A DNA stretch of 20,718 nucleotides, from positions 1-20,718 of the forward strand of contig JBEKNT010000071.1 in the NCBI GenBank assembly GCA_049522565.1, given 5' to 3'. A program made the translations under genes and the position numbers. Source of the DNA: JASHVB01 sp049522565. GTDB taxonomy: Bacteria; Pseudomonadota; Alphaproteobacteria; Acetobacterales; Acetobacteraceae. This document shows positions 1-8,704 of this stretch, piece by piece. The notes beneath the pieces were generated by a model. It was not told the origin of the DNA and searched no databases. It worked only from the letters and a program-made list of their open reading frames with translations. The number at the start of each line of letters is the position of its first letter. The first letter of the stretch is position 1.

Positions 1-229
<229 letters not shown>

Positions 230-334
230 AAATCACCACCATGCATGGAAATCATCCCCAGACCCCCGGGACATCCCCGCGGGCAGGGTGTTCAGCACAC
301 AACGCAAATCCAGAACCGAACCCTGAAACCAACC

Positions 335-480
335 AGGGTGGATTGGACGACCTGGTGGCTTTGGCGGGGGGCCCGCACCCGATCCCATCCCGAACTCGGC
401 CGTGAAAACCCCCAGCGCCCATGGTACTGTGTCTCAAGGCACGGGAGAGTAGGTCGCCGCCAGGTCTTCCAATCCACCCT
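335..480 (+). repeat. Inverted repeat enclosing 5S rRNA (processing stem)
   Basis: A 13-base arm at 335-347 (AGGGTGGATTGGA) is perfectly complementary to 468-480 (TCCAATCCACCCT), with 5S rRNA lying between them. In the precursor transcript the arms would extend the terminal helix of 5S into a long double-stranded stalk. Such stalks are normal substrates for RNase III/RNase E processing of rRNA precursors. The pairing is seen directly; the processing role is inferred from rRNA operons in general. Confidence 0.8.
351..465 (+). rRNA. rrf: 5S ribosomal RNA
   Basis: This is a complete 5S rRNA of about 115 nt. It starts with CCTGGTGGCT and ends with CGCCGCCAGG, and the two ends pair to form helix I. 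Hallmark internal segments are present: CCCGATCCCATCCCGAACTCGG in the loop B/C region and the GAGAGTAGGTCG stretch near the 3' end. It lies about 120 bp after 23S and is co-transcribed with it. The ends are set by helix pairing and may be off by one or two bases. Confidence 0.96.
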
Positions 481-496
481 GTTCCCCTCTGGTCAA

Positions 497-518
497 CCAC
501 CGCGGTCATACGCGGTGG
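497..518 (+). other. Small hairpin in the 5S-tRNA spacer
   Basis: An 8-bp perfect hairpin (CCACCGCG / CGCGGTGG, 6-base loop) sits in the 96-bp spacer between 5S rRNA and tRNA-fMet. No T-run follows it, so it is not an intrinsic terminator. A processing signal in the rRNA precursor is the likely role, but this is inference. Nothing else was seen in the spacer. Confidence 0.5.
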
Positions 519-561
519 CTATGGTCCCGAGGGACTGTACAAGTCCACACCTACCGTTTGA

Positions 562-638
<77 letters not shown>

Positions 639-659
639 ACGATGTCATCATTCGACCAG

Positions 660-694
660 AACCGCCGTTCCCGTTGACGAGAACGGCGGTTTTT
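660..694 (+). terminator. Intrinsic terminator of the rRNA operon
   Basis: A perfect 11-bp stem (AACCGCCGTTC at 660-670, GAACGGCGGTT at 681-691) with a 10-base loop is followed by T residues up to 694. It lies 21 bp after the tRNA-fMet gene and is a textbook rho-independent terminator for the rRNA-tRNA transcript. On the other strand the left arm gives only a weak U tract, so use from that side is doubtful. Confidence 0.9.
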
Positions 695-751
695 GCGTTT
701 GCGGGGCGCTGGATCGACGCTGAAGGACCATCGTCGCCTCCCAGGCGCAGA

Positions 752-1844
752 AAACGCTGCCAGGTCGCCGCGCAGCTCCAGGCGCACCGCACCGCGCAGG
801 TCGCCAGGATACACCACGATCGCGTCGATCAGTGATCGCAGCGCCTCGACGGCGACCGCCGATGCCATGGGATCCTGCAGCGCCTGCTCCAGGCGCTCGA
901 CCTTCCGGCGGTAGACCTGGGCGAGATTGCGGTGCGGCATGGGGAGCGGCTCCGGCTCGCCCGCCGCGGCGATCTCCTCCCTCAGGCTATCCTGGCCTCG
1001 CTCGATCTGGCGGAGTTCATCCACTCAAGGCGCGGCTACCGCCGGTGTCGGCGATGGTCTGCACCAGGGTTCTGATCTGCCTGTCGATGCGCGCGAGATC
1101 GGTTTCAAGCAGCGATTGCCGGGCCGTTGCCTCCCGATTCGCCAGATTCACCTCGGCGATGTAGTCGAGGACGAAAGCCTCGACGAGCTCGGGCGTGAGC
1201 AGACGGTGCTTCAGCCCCGTGAGTACCCTCTCCAGGACATGGTCACGCAGCACTGTGCGCCGGTTAGTGCACGTGTCCCGCTCGCGGTGATTGGCACAGG
1301 CGACGCGGCGATGCTCGCCTGCAACGGTCATGGTCCCGCCGCAGATGCCGCAGCGGACCAATCCTGACAGCAACCATGGTGCTCGGCGGGCGGCCACAAG
1401 TCTGGCTCTACGGCTCGCATTGGCGCCTGGCCCACTGTCCTCAGTGTTGGAGCCGGAGCGCGCGTCCGTCACGACCGCACGCGCCATCTCAAGCCGGCGC
1501 GGGACGGCGCTCCAAAGCGCCGGTTCAACGATCCGCAGCGCTGGCACTGGCTCGATAATCCAGGCGGCTCGAGGATTCGGTCGGGCGACGCGTTTGCCGC
1601 TGGCAGGATCCTGGATGAAGTGTTGACGGTTCCACACGAGTTCTCCGGCGTACGGTCGGTTACCGAGGATTCCCGTCTGCCGGAGTGCGTTTCCCAACCG
1701 AAGGGAGGCCGTCCATCGACCACCGCGTGGACCTGGAACCGTGGCATTGTTGAGTGCACGCGCGATGATCCGGGGCGAGAGGCCGCCAGCGCAATCGAAA
1801 AAATGCTGCCGTGCGATTGATGGCGGATGGCATGCCCCGGGACC
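752..1844 (-). pseudogene. Large serine recombinase remnant (no catalytic domain, frameshifted)
   Basis: Read on the minus strand from 1844, the product shows the recombinase domain (GLSPRIIARALN, then VPGPRGGRW, then GILGNRPYAGELVWNR and a QHFIQDPASGKRVARPNP stretch). The zinc beta-ribbon follows (CGICGGTM...CANH...CTN), then a coiled-coil-like region, and finally PGDLRGAVRLELRGDLAAF near 752. The N-terminal resolvase domain with the catalytic serine is absent: an in-frame TGA at 1845-1847 closes the frame, and no resolvase motif is seen upstream. An apparent extra base near 1025 splits the coding region: the upstream part stops at 1017-1019 and homology resumes in another frame from 1024. 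The downstream frame stays open to 617, across the rRNA terminator and into the tRNA-fMet gene, but only as antisense read-through. It is non-functional and likely marks a lost integrative element. Confidence 0.85.
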
Positions 1845-2093
1845 TCACGATGGGGGTGGTGATGCGTGCAGATCATAGCTTCAGGCATACCGTAATAGAC
1901 TGTTTTTCGAATACGCGCCTGGCACAGTTTGCGTACGCAGAAATCCGCCAGCGGAGCGGCTGGAATTCAGGCGGGTTTTCGGTCTAGGGGCCGGTTCACG
2001 AGTCTCGTCCGTGCCGACGGCACTGGCTCGCCGAGCGGCATCCCCGGCCCCACGCCACGCGACGGGTCGCTCGACGGCCCTGCCTCGTGGGCA

Positions 2094-2112
2094 ATTGACG
2101 GGTTGCGCCAAT
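2094..2112. promoter_or_regulatory. Imperfect palindrome over the -35 box (candidate IclR operator)
   Basis: ATTGACG (2094-2100) and CGCCAAT (2106-2112) form an inverted repeat with one mismatch across a 5-base spacer. The left arm covers the -35 hexamer of the promoter preceding the regulator. IclR-family proteins bind as dimers or tetramers to short palindromes near promoters, so this is the natural place for autoregulation. The palindrome is visible; binding is inference. Confidence 0.4.
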
Positions 2113-2122
2113 CGAATATAAC
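2095..2122 (+). promoter_or_regulatory. Sigma-70-type promoter of the regulator/catabolic operon
   Basis: TTGACG (2095-2100) and TATAAC (2117-2122) are separated by 16 bases; each matches the sigma-70 consensus at 5 of 6 positions. The expected start of transcription, about 7 bases after the -10 box, falls at about 2129, right at the GTG codon (2130) chosen for the regulator. The rest of the gap from 1845 to 2094 shows no gene or structure that I can support. Confidence 0.6.
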
Positions 2123-2129
2123 ACCACAC

Positions 2130-2933
2130 GTGCAGAAAAAGCCGTTCACCATTGCGGAACGCCCTCTCTCCGGCGTCGCCCATGCTCTCGCCGCGCTGGA
2201 ACTGCTCGCAGCGGCGGGGAGCGACGTGCCCCTCGCCTCGATCGCGGGCTCGCTCGACATGTCCAGGCCCGGCGCGCATCGCCTCCTGGCGACCCTCGTC
2301 GCGCATGGCTATGCCGAACACCGTGCCGGCGGCCGATACCGTCTCGGGCTGCGCGCCTGGGAACTGGGCCGCGCCGTGCCGGAACTCAGCATCGTCGCCA
2401 TCGCCGCACCGATCATGCAGGACCTCACGCGCGAGACCAATGAGAGTACCATCCTCGGCGTGCTGTCGGCCTGCGAAACGATCTACCTACATCGCATCGA
2501 TGCCGGACAGGCGGTGCGTGTGCACACCGACGTCGGCTCCCGGCTGCCGGCGCACTGCACATCCACCGGCCTCGCGTTGCTTGCGGCACTGCCGGATTTT
2601 GATCTCGCCGCCATCCTGCCCGCGAAGCTCGAGGCCATAAGCGCCGATAGCATCGTGTCGCATGAGGCGCTGCACCACGAACTCGCACGGACCCGCGCCC
2701 GTGGCTATGCAATGAACTTCGGCGGGTGGCGCATCGACGTCGCGGGTGTCGCGGCGACGTTCGTGGATCGCGCCGGCCATGCCGCCGGTGCGCTTTGCAT
2801 CGCGGTGCCGCGTTACCGTGCGACGCAAGCCAGGCTGCACACGCTCGGCCGCCAGGTGCGCGCGGCAGCCGGGACGATCACCGCAGCATTGGCGGGCGAA
2901 GGTGCCCCCAGGCAGGTCAGCGACACGCGATGA
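2130..2933 (+). CDS. IclR-family transcriptional regulator
   Basis: The 267-residue product has the IclR layout. An N-terminal winged helix-turn-helix lies at about residues 8-70, with the helix pair LASIAGSLDMSRPGAHRLL and the wing HGYAEHRAGGRYRLG. An effector-binding domain follows at about 75-260 (AAPIMQDLTRETNESTILGV, LPAHCTSTGLALLA, ARTRARGYAMNFGGW, AGALCIAVP). The length matches the family. The GTG at 2130 was chosen because the protein then begins just before the DNA-binding domain. A TTG at 1929 would add 67 residues of low-complexity sequence upstream of the promoter. No Shine-Dalgarno precedes GTG, so the message may be leaderless. The stop overlaps the next gene's start (ATGA at 2930-2933), so the regulator heads the operon it probably controls. 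Repressor or activator status and the ligand are unknown. Confidence 0.9.
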   Translation: MQKKPFTIAERPLSGVAHALAALELLAAAGSDVPLASIAGSLDMSRPGAHRLLATLVAHGYAEHRAGGRYRLGLRAWELGRAVPELSIVAIAAPIMQDLTRETNESTILGVLSACETIYLHRIDAGQAVRVHTDVGSRLPAHCTSTGLALLAALPDFDLAAILPAKLEAISADSIVSHEALHHELARTRARGYAMNFGGWRIDVAGVAATFVDRAGHAAGALCIAVPRYRATQARLHTLGRQVRAAAGTITAALAGEGAPRQVSDTR

Positions 2934-5002
2934 CCGAAGCCGGCACGCAGTTTCGCATCGGCGTCGATATCGGCGGCACGTTCACCGATCTTGTCCTGGC
3001 GACCTCCGCCGGCGCTGTGACGGTGTTCAAGGTCGCATCGGTCCCGTCGGATCCCGCTGCCGGCGTCATGCGTGCGGTGGATGCCGCCGCGTCCGCCAAC
3101 AGAATGACCGCGCCCGAGCTGCTGGCGCGCTGCAGCCAGTTCGTGCACGGCTCCACGATCGCGACCAACACCTTGCTCGAGCGCAAGGGCGCTCGCGTCG
3201 GCTGCCTGGTCACCAGCGGATTTCGCGACAGCCTGGAAATTCGCCGCGGCCTGCGCCCGGACCCGTGGGACCATCGCACGCCCTACCAGCCGGTCCTTGT
3301 CCCGCGTTACCTGCGAGTCCCTGTGCGCGGCCGCATCGATCCGCGCGGCCGCGAAGAGACGGCGCTGTCCGACGACGACGTCACCACGGCCGCCGCGACC
3401 TTCGCGCGCGACAGCGTGCAGTCGGTCGCCGTCTGCCTGTTCAACAGCTTCCTCAACGACGCGCATGAACGCCGCGCCGCCGCGCTGCTGCGCCGCGACG
3501 CACCCGACCTGCACGTCTCTGTCTCCAGTGAGGTCTCACCCACCATGGGGGAGTACGAGCGCAGTTCGACCACCGTGCTCAACGCCTATGTCGGGCCGCG
3601 TTCGCTGGCGTATTTGCGCGACCTTGACCAGCAACTGGGCGCGCTGGGCTTGCCCAACCGATTGCTGTTGATCCAGAACAACAGCGGCGCGGTGTCGGTG
3701 GATGAAATCGCCAGCCGGCCCGTGGCGCTGTTGCTGTCGGGCCCCGCGGCGGGCGTTGGCGCCATGCGCTATTACAGCCGCGCTCTCGGCTCCGACCATC
3801 TGATCTCGATGGAGATCGGCGGCACAAGCTGCGACGTGATGCTGATGAGTCACGGCGCCATCGCGCAGACCGATCGGCTTGAAGTCGATGGCTACGATGT
3901 CGTATCGCCGTCGATCGATATCCAGACGATCGGCGCCGGTGGCGGAACGATCGCCGGCGTTGACGGTGCCGGCCTGTTGTTCGTCGGGCCGCAAGGCGCG
4001 GGCGCAAGACCTGGCCCGGCCTGCTACGGCCTGGGTGGGACGGCGCCGACCGTGACCGACGCGCAGGTCGTGCTCGGGCGCCTGGCGCCGGCAACCTATG
4101 CCGCCGGTGCCATCGCCATCGACGCCAGCCTGGCGCACCGGGCCGTGCAGGCCGTCGTGGGCAAGCCGCTTGGCCTCAGCACCGAAGCCGCTGCGATCGG
4201 CATCGTCCGATTGCTCGAGCAAAAGCTGCTGCACGCGGTGCAGCGCATCAGCATCGAGCGTGGCCACGATCCGCGCCGCTTCACGCTGGTGGCCGGCGGC
4301 GGCGCCGGTGCGCTGCATGGCGCCAGCGTGGCCCGCGCGCTGGGCTGCCGGCGGGTCTACGTGCCGCGCCTCGCCGGAGCGTTCTGCGCGCTCGGCATGC
4401 TGAACTCCGACGTGCGCCACGACGTCCTGCGCGTGCATTTCGGCGAGCTCGATCGCCCGGATCAGGCGGCGATCGCCCGAGACTTCCGGCGGCTGGAAAC
4501 CACCGCCATGGAGACGCTGGCGCGCGAGGGTTTTGCTTCGGATGGCGTGGCGCTGCGGCGTTCGATCGATCTGCGCTATGTCGGCCAGCAATGGGACGTC
4601 ACCGTCGGCCTGGCGGCGGGGCCGATCGATCCCGCCACCGTGCGGCACGACTTCGAGGCCGAGCATCAACGCCTGTTCGGCCATATCCAACCAGGCGGTC
4701 TGATCGAAATGACCAAGCTGCGGATTGCCGGCATCGGCCACTTGCCGCCCCTGGCCGCCGCCGCGCCCCAATGCGCCGATCGGCCGGCGGTGCCCGCGGA
4801 ACATCGCCGCGTCTGGGTGGACGCGCGACGCGGCTGGGCGGATGTGCCGGTCTACCGCGGCGACACGCTGGCACCCGGTCACGGTTTCGCCGGTCCCGCC
4901 ATCATCGAAGAGCAAACCACCACCGTCCTGGTTGGCGCAGACGACCGCTGCATGGTGGATGATGCCGGCAACTTCGTTATCGATCTGGCGCGGGAGGATT
5001 GA
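2930..5002 (+). CDS. hyuA: HyuA-type subunit 1, hydantoinase/oxoprolinase family (ATP-dependent)
   Basis: The 690-residue product belongs to the HyuA family, whose members use ATP to hydrolyse or carboxylate cyclic amides, imides or ketones together with a HyuB partner. The N-terminal hydantoinase domain carries the first phosphate motif GVDIGGTFTD (residues 11-20) and HGSTIATN starting at His73. The second phosphate motif is MEIGGTSCDV (294-303), with glutamate (295) where the second pair's HyuA has aspartate. A GAGGGTIAGVDG loop lies near 335 and VAGGGAGALHG near 454, and a C-terminal domain with an IIEEQTTT stretch ends the protein. The ATG at 2930 overlaps the regulator stop. The usual in-frame start choice is supported because the motif order begins right after it. 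The partner follows immediately. Known family substrates include N-methylhydantoin, 5-oxoproline, caprolactam, acetone and acetophenone; which applies here cannot be told. Confidence 0.9.
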   Translation: MTEAGTQFRIGVDIGGTFTDLVLATSAGAVTVFKVASVPSDPAAGVMRAVDAAASANRMTAPELLARCSQFVHGSTIATNTLLERKGARVGCLVTSGFRDSLEIRRGLRPDPWDHRTPYQPVLVPRYLRVPVRGRIDPRGREETALSDDDVTTAAATFARDSVQSVAVCLFNSFLNDAHERRAAALLRRDAPDLHVSVSSEVSPTMGEYERSSTTVLNAYVGPRSLAYLRDLDQQLGALGLPNRLLLIQNNSGAVSVDEIASRPVALLLSGPAAGVGAMRYYSRALGSDHLISMEIGGTSCDVMLMSHGAIAQTDRLEVDGYDVVSPSIDIQTIGAGGGTIAGVDGAGLLFVGPQGAGARPGPACYGLGGTAPTVTDAQVVLGRLAPATYAAGAIAIDASLAHRAVQAVVGKPLGLSTEAAAIGIVRLLEQKLLHAVQRISIERGHDPRRFTLVAGGGAGALHGASVARALGCRRVYVPRLAGAFCALGMLNSDVRHDVLRVHFGELDRPDQAAIARDFRRLETTAMETLAREGFASDGVALRRSIDLRYVGQQWDVTVGLAAGPIDPATVRHDFEAEHQRLFGHIQPGGLIEMTKLRIAGIGHLPPLAAAAPQCADRPAVPAEHRRVWVDARRGWADVPVYRGDTLAPGHGFAGPAIIEEQTTTVLVGADDRCMVDDAGNFVIDLARED

Positions 5003-5007
5003 CGGCA

Positions 5008-6774
5008 ATGCCCGGCGCAACGGCTTCGCATGGCGTCGATCCGGTCACCCTCGCCCTGGTGCAAAACCGCCTGGACCATATCGCGCGGCAGATGGGCTGG
5101 GTGATGGTGCGCACCTCGCGCAGCCCGATCTTCAACCAGTCACACGACTTCAGTTGCTTCATCACCGACCGCAACGGCACCCTGGTTTCGCAGGCCGACG
5201 GTATTCCGATCCATACCGGAGGTGGCGGCTTCGCCATCCGTGCGGTGCTGAAGAACTTCGCCGGCAACATCGCCGACGGCGACGTGTTCTTGCTCAACGA
5301 CCCGTATGTCGCCGGCGGCAACCATCTGCCGGACTGGGTGATTGCCAGGCCGGTCTTCGCCGGCGGCGAACTGACCGCCTTCGCCTGCAATCGGGCGCAC
5401 CAGTCGGATATCGGCGGCGGCGCGGCCGGCACCTACAACCCCGAGGCGACCGAGATCTTCCACGAAGGCATCCGCCTGCCGGTGCTGAAGCTGATCGAGC
5501 ATGGCGTGACGCGCGACGATCTTTGGCAGCTTCTGCTGCTGAACACGCGCTGCCCGGATTTGCTCGACGGCGACCTGCGGGCGATGCTCGGCTCGACACA
5601 GATTGGCGCCGAACAGGTCGCCGATCTCGTGGCAGAGCAAATCGAGGACCTGGGCAGCGATGCCGCCGTGCGGTGTTTCACCGCGATCCTGGATCACGCC
5701 GAGCAGCGGTTGCGGATTGCGCTGGCGGCGTTGCCGCATGGGACGTATCGCGCCGAGGAAAGCTACGACACTGACTGCTTCGCACCGGTCGACATTCGCA
5801 TCCGGGTCGCCGTGACGCTGGACGCCGATGGCGCCACCGTGGATTTCACCGGCACCGATCCGCAGATTCGCGGCTTCAAGAATTCCTCGCTCGCCAACAC
5901 GCATTCGGCGGTCTACGCCGCCTTCGCCGCGTTCTTCGAGACCGGCATTCCGCGCAATGAGGGCACATTTCGGGCGATCCGCATCATCGCCCCGGAGGGC
6001 AGCCTGGTGAACGCGCGGCCGCCGGCGCCGCTGACCATGTGCACGGTGTTCCCGGCGCACGAGATCATGCATATCTGCTGGTGGGCGCTCGGCCAGGCCG
6101 ATCCGGCACGCAACATCGCCGGTTGGGGCAAGAACGCCTTTCCCGTGTCATCGGGGATCCGGTCATCGGGCGCGACATGGGTGCTGTATCACTGGGGCGG
6201 CGGCTCCGGCGCGGGCGCGGTCGCCGGGCGCGACGGATTCAACCAGATGGGGCCGATGATCACGCTCGGCGGCCTGGTCATTCCGAACGCTGAAACCTAC
6301 GAGCAACTCTATCCGGTGCGCGTGCATCGGCAGGAATTTCGCTGCGACGCGGCGGGGCCGGGCACGTGGCGCGGTGGCACCGGCGTGGAGTACGAAGCCG
6401 AGATCGACACCGAGGCGGTCTATTCGTTTCGTGGCGAGGGCGTCGGCCGCGCTACCGGCAAGGGCGTGGAGCATGGGGGTGACGGCGCCGGCGGCACCCT
6501 TGCGGTGCACCGCCGCGACGGGTCCGTGTTGATGCCGCCGCAATACGCACTGCTGCGCCTGGGCGCGTCGCGACTTGTCATGCAATCGCCCGGCGGCGGC
6601 GGTTTCGGCGATCCGCTGGATCGCGACCCGGACCTGGTTGCCCGCGACGTGCGCGACGGCGTGGTCAGCGATGCCGCGGCACTAGCGATCTATGCCGTGA
6701 AGCTCGCGGCGGACGGCACGGCCGATCCGGCCGCGACAGAACAGCTGCGCCGGGCGCGGCGCGCGTCTGGCTGA
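5008..6774 (+). CDS. hyuB: HyuB-type subunit 1, hydantoinase/oxoprolinase family
   Basis: The 588-residue product is the usual length of a HyuB subunit, which forms the other half of the active enzyme with HyuA. It has the early signature DPVTLALVQNRLDHIA, the LLNDPYVAGG motif (Asp98), the probable metal-binding stretch AHQSDIGGG (His131, Asp134) followed by EIFHEGIRLP, and the Gly-rich C-terminal SPGGGGFGDP near 528-536. The ATG at 5008 was preferred over a TTG at 4999 because GGAGG at 4993-4997 is placed 10 bases before ATG but only 1 base before TTG. It begins 5 bases after the hyuA stop. The two products almost certainly form one complex. Confidence 0.9.
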   Translation: MPGATASHGVDPVTLALVQNRLDHIARQMGWVMVRTSRSPIFNQSHDFSCFITDRNGTLVSQADGIPIHTGGGGFAIRAVLKNFAGNIADGDVFLLNDPYVAGGNHLPDWVIARPVFAGGELTAFACNRAHQSDIGGGAAGTYNPEATEIFHEGIRLPVLKLIEHGVTRDDLWQLLLLNTRCPDLLDGDLRAMLGSTQIGAEQVADLVAEQIEDLGSDAAVRCFTAILDHAEQRLRIALAALPHGTYRAEESYDTDCFAPVDIRIRVAVTLDADGATVDFTGTDPQIRGFKNSSLANTHSAVYAAFAAFFETGIPRNEGTFRAIRIIAPEGSLVNARPPAPLTMCTVFPAHEIMHICWWALGQADPARNIAGWGKNAFPVSSGIRSSGATWVLYHWGGGSGAGAVAGRDGFNQMGPMITLGGLVIPNAETYEQLYPVRVHRQEFRCDAAGPGTWRGGTGVEYEAEIDTEAVYSFRGEGVGRATGKGVEHGGDGAGGTLAVHRRDGSVLMPPQYALLRLGASRLVMQSPGGGGFGDPLDRDPDLVARDVRDGVVSDAAALAIYAVKLAADGTADPAATEQLRRARRASG

Positions 6775-6810
6775 CGCTAAGAAAACATCGGCGGGGCACA
6801 GGAGAATAAA

Positions 6811-7899
6811 ATGGGGAAGCGGGGTTTCGGCGGGACGTGGAAGATGCTTCGGACGATCGCCCTCACGCTGGTGCTGGCGGTCACGGCAGGCGCATTCGGC
6901 ACCGCGGCACGCGCCGACGACCTGCCGGTGACCAGCGACATCCCCCCGGCGGGCACCAAGATCCGTGTCATGGTCTATAACGGCGCCTATACGTCCCTGC
7001 CGGTGTTCGTCGCCAAGGACATGGGCTTCTACGCGAAATACCACCTCGACCCGGAGCAAACCGTGGTTGCCTCCGGTCCGGCCGGCGTTGCCGCCTTGCT
7101 CGGCGGCAGCCTCGACTTCATCGAGCCGCCGACCGACCAGATCATCGAGAACCAGGTGCACGGCTCCGACCTGCGCATCGTCGTCGGCAACGAAATTCGT
7201 AATTTCTTCGACCTTGTCGCCAGCAGCAAACTCAAGCTACCGCACGAAGCCGCCGGCTATCCCGTCATCATGCAGGACCTGAAGGGGCTGCGGATCGGCG
7301 TCAATGCGTTGGGTGCATCGACGCATCTGATGATGAATGCCTTGCTCAAGGGCGCCGGCATGACGCCGGACGACGTCACCTACGTCGCGGATGGCTCGTC
7401 GAACACCGCGCTCGCTGCCTGGCAGGCCGACCGGATCGATGCGCAGTTGGCCTTTACGCCGTTCCCGGAAATCATCCAGGCGCTGGGCAGCGGCAGATCG
7501 ATCATCAACCTCAGCGCCGGCCAGGGCCCGGAGCTGCTGCAAAAACTCGGCGGCGCGTTCGAGGACTGGTCCTGCAAGGCGTCGTACATCCGTGCGCATC
7601 CGGACGTCGTCAACGCGTTCATCAAGGCGCATGTCGATGCGATCGCCTGGATCAAGGATCCGGCCAACCGCCCGAAGCTGACTGACCTGATCGGCAAATA
7701 CGTCAACACATCGATCATTCCGGAAGACAAGCGCGCCCAGACGGTTGCGCTGATGATCGACAATTACAACCACTATTTTGGAACCAGCGTCGATCGTGGC
7801 GCGATCGACGCATGGAACCAGTACTTGCTCGACAACAAGCTGATCCCGCATGCGGTTTCAGCCGCCGACGTGATCTACGCGGGCGCCCCGAAGCCATAG
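6811..7899 (+). CDS. ABC transporter substrate-binding protein, NitT/TauT (SsuA/NMT1-like)
   Basis: The 362-residue product has a Sec-type signal peptide: basic start, hydrophobic core at about 13-30, and probable cleavage after ARA at 35. The mature part has the SsuA/NMT1-like fold signatures: LPVFVAKDMGFYAKY, GPAGVAALLGGSLDF, LKGLRIGVNALGASTHL and DGSSNTALAAWQADRIDAQL. It would bind the substrate in the periplasm and deliver it to the permease at 8701. A good Shine-Dalgarno (GGAG at 6801-6804) sits 6 bases before ATG. The family transports nitrate, sulfonates, bicarbonate, thiamine-pyrimidine precursors and similar small polar compounds. Its place after hyuAB suggests a ring amide or a precursor, but specificity cannot be read. 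Confidence 0.88.
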   Translation: MGKRGFGGTWKMLRTIALTLVLAVTAGAFGTAARADDLPVTSDIPPAGTKIRVMVYNGAYTSLPVFVAKDMGFYAKYHLDPEQTVVASGPAGVAALLGGSLDFIEPPTDQIIENQVHGSDLRIVVGNEIRNFFDLVASSKLKLPHEAAGYPVIMQDLKGLRIGVNALGASTHLMMNALLKGAGMTPDDVTYVADGSSNTALAAWQADRIDAQLAFTPFPEIIQALGSGRSIINLSAGQGPELLQKLGGAFEDWSCKASYIRAHPDVVNAFIKAHVDAIAWIKDPANRPKLTDLIGKYVNTSIIPEDKRAQTVALMIDNYNHYFGTSVDRGAIDAWNQYLLDNKLIPHAVSAADVIYAGAPKP

Positions 7900-7909
7900 G
7901 CCGCAGCTT

Positions 7910-8704
7910 ATGACCGCAAGCCCCGGGCATGGCGGCGACATCGTGCTGGACGGCGTCGTGCATGCGTTCCGGCGGCATGCCCACACGCTGCGCGTGCTGG
8001 ATGGCCTGTCGCTGGCGATCGGCAAGGGCGAGTTCGTGTCGCTGGTCGGTCCGAGCGGCTGCGGCAAGACCACCGTGCTCGACCTCATGAGCGGCCTGCT
8101 GCCGCTGCAACGCGGCACACTGCTCGTCGCCGATCAACCGCCGGCTGCCGGAAGGCGCGACACCGCCCGCATGTTCGCCCGCGATGCGCTGCTGCCGTGG
8201 CGCACCGCGTACGGCAACATCGACTTCGCCGTCGCCACGCGGCAGCCGGACGCGCAGCGGCGCGACGTCCTGATCCGTTCACTGCTGGCCGATGTCGGGT
8301 TGGCGGGCTTTGAGCATGCCTACCCGCGCCAACTCTCGCAGGGCATGCGCCAGCGCGTCGCCCTGGCGCGCACCTTCTCGCTCGAAAGCGCGCATATCTT
8401 CCTGGATGAGCCGTTCGGCGCACTCGACGCGCAGACCAAGCTGCTGTTGCAGGACCAGCTTCTGAAGCTGTGGGAGCGCGTGCACAGCACCGTCGTCCTG
8501 GTCAGCCACGATCTTGCCGAGGCGGTGGCGCTGTCCGATCGCGTCATCGTCATGTCGGCGCGCCCCGGCCGGATCATCGCCGACGTGCCGATCGCGCTGC
8601 CGCGACCGCGGTCCGCCAGCAAGATGCAGGCGATGCGCGAATTTCACGAACTGTGCGCCCAGCTCTGGCGCGAATTGGAGCGCGCGGTGGAACCGGCAGC
8701 ATGA
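7910..8704 (+). CDS. ABC transporter ATP-binding protein, NitT/TauT (SsuB/TauB-like)
   Basis: The 264-residue ATPase has Walker A GPSGCGKTT (47-55), the signature LSQGMRQR (142-149), Walker B HIFLDEP (Asp166, Glu167), and the switch histidine in SHD (His200). The C-terminal part includes the family phrase RPGRIIADVPIALPRPR. The Q-loop position reads FARDALLPWRT, with Ala90 where most ABC ATPases have glutamine. I believe this is shared by a subset of this family, so it may not mean loss of function. It starts 10 bp after the binding protein and overlaps the permease (ATGA, 8701-8704). It would power import on the cytoplasmic face. Confidence 0.9.
   Translation: MTASPGHGGDIVLDGVVHAFRRHAHTLRVLDGLSLAIGKGEFVSLVGPSGCGKTTVLDLMSGLLPLQRGTLLVADQPPAAGRRDTARMFARDALLPWRTAYGNIDFAVATRQPDAQRRDVLIRSLLADVGLAGFEHAYPRQLSQGMRQRVALARTFSLESAHIFLDEPFGALDAQTKLLLQDQLLKLWERVHSTVVLVSHDLAEAVALSDRVIVMSARPGRIIADVPIALPRPRSASKMQAMREFHELCAQLWRELERAVEPAA

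Noticed and set aside
1929..2129. Upstream extension of the IclR regulator from a TTG at 1929
   Set aside because: The added 67 residues are low-complexity, lie outside the IclR domain, and span the promoter boxes at 2095-2122.
3536..5020. 494-codon minus-strand frame opposite the first hyuA
   Set aside because: Antisense shadow of a well-supported gene in GC-rich DNA; low-complexity His/Arg/Ala-rich product with no motif.
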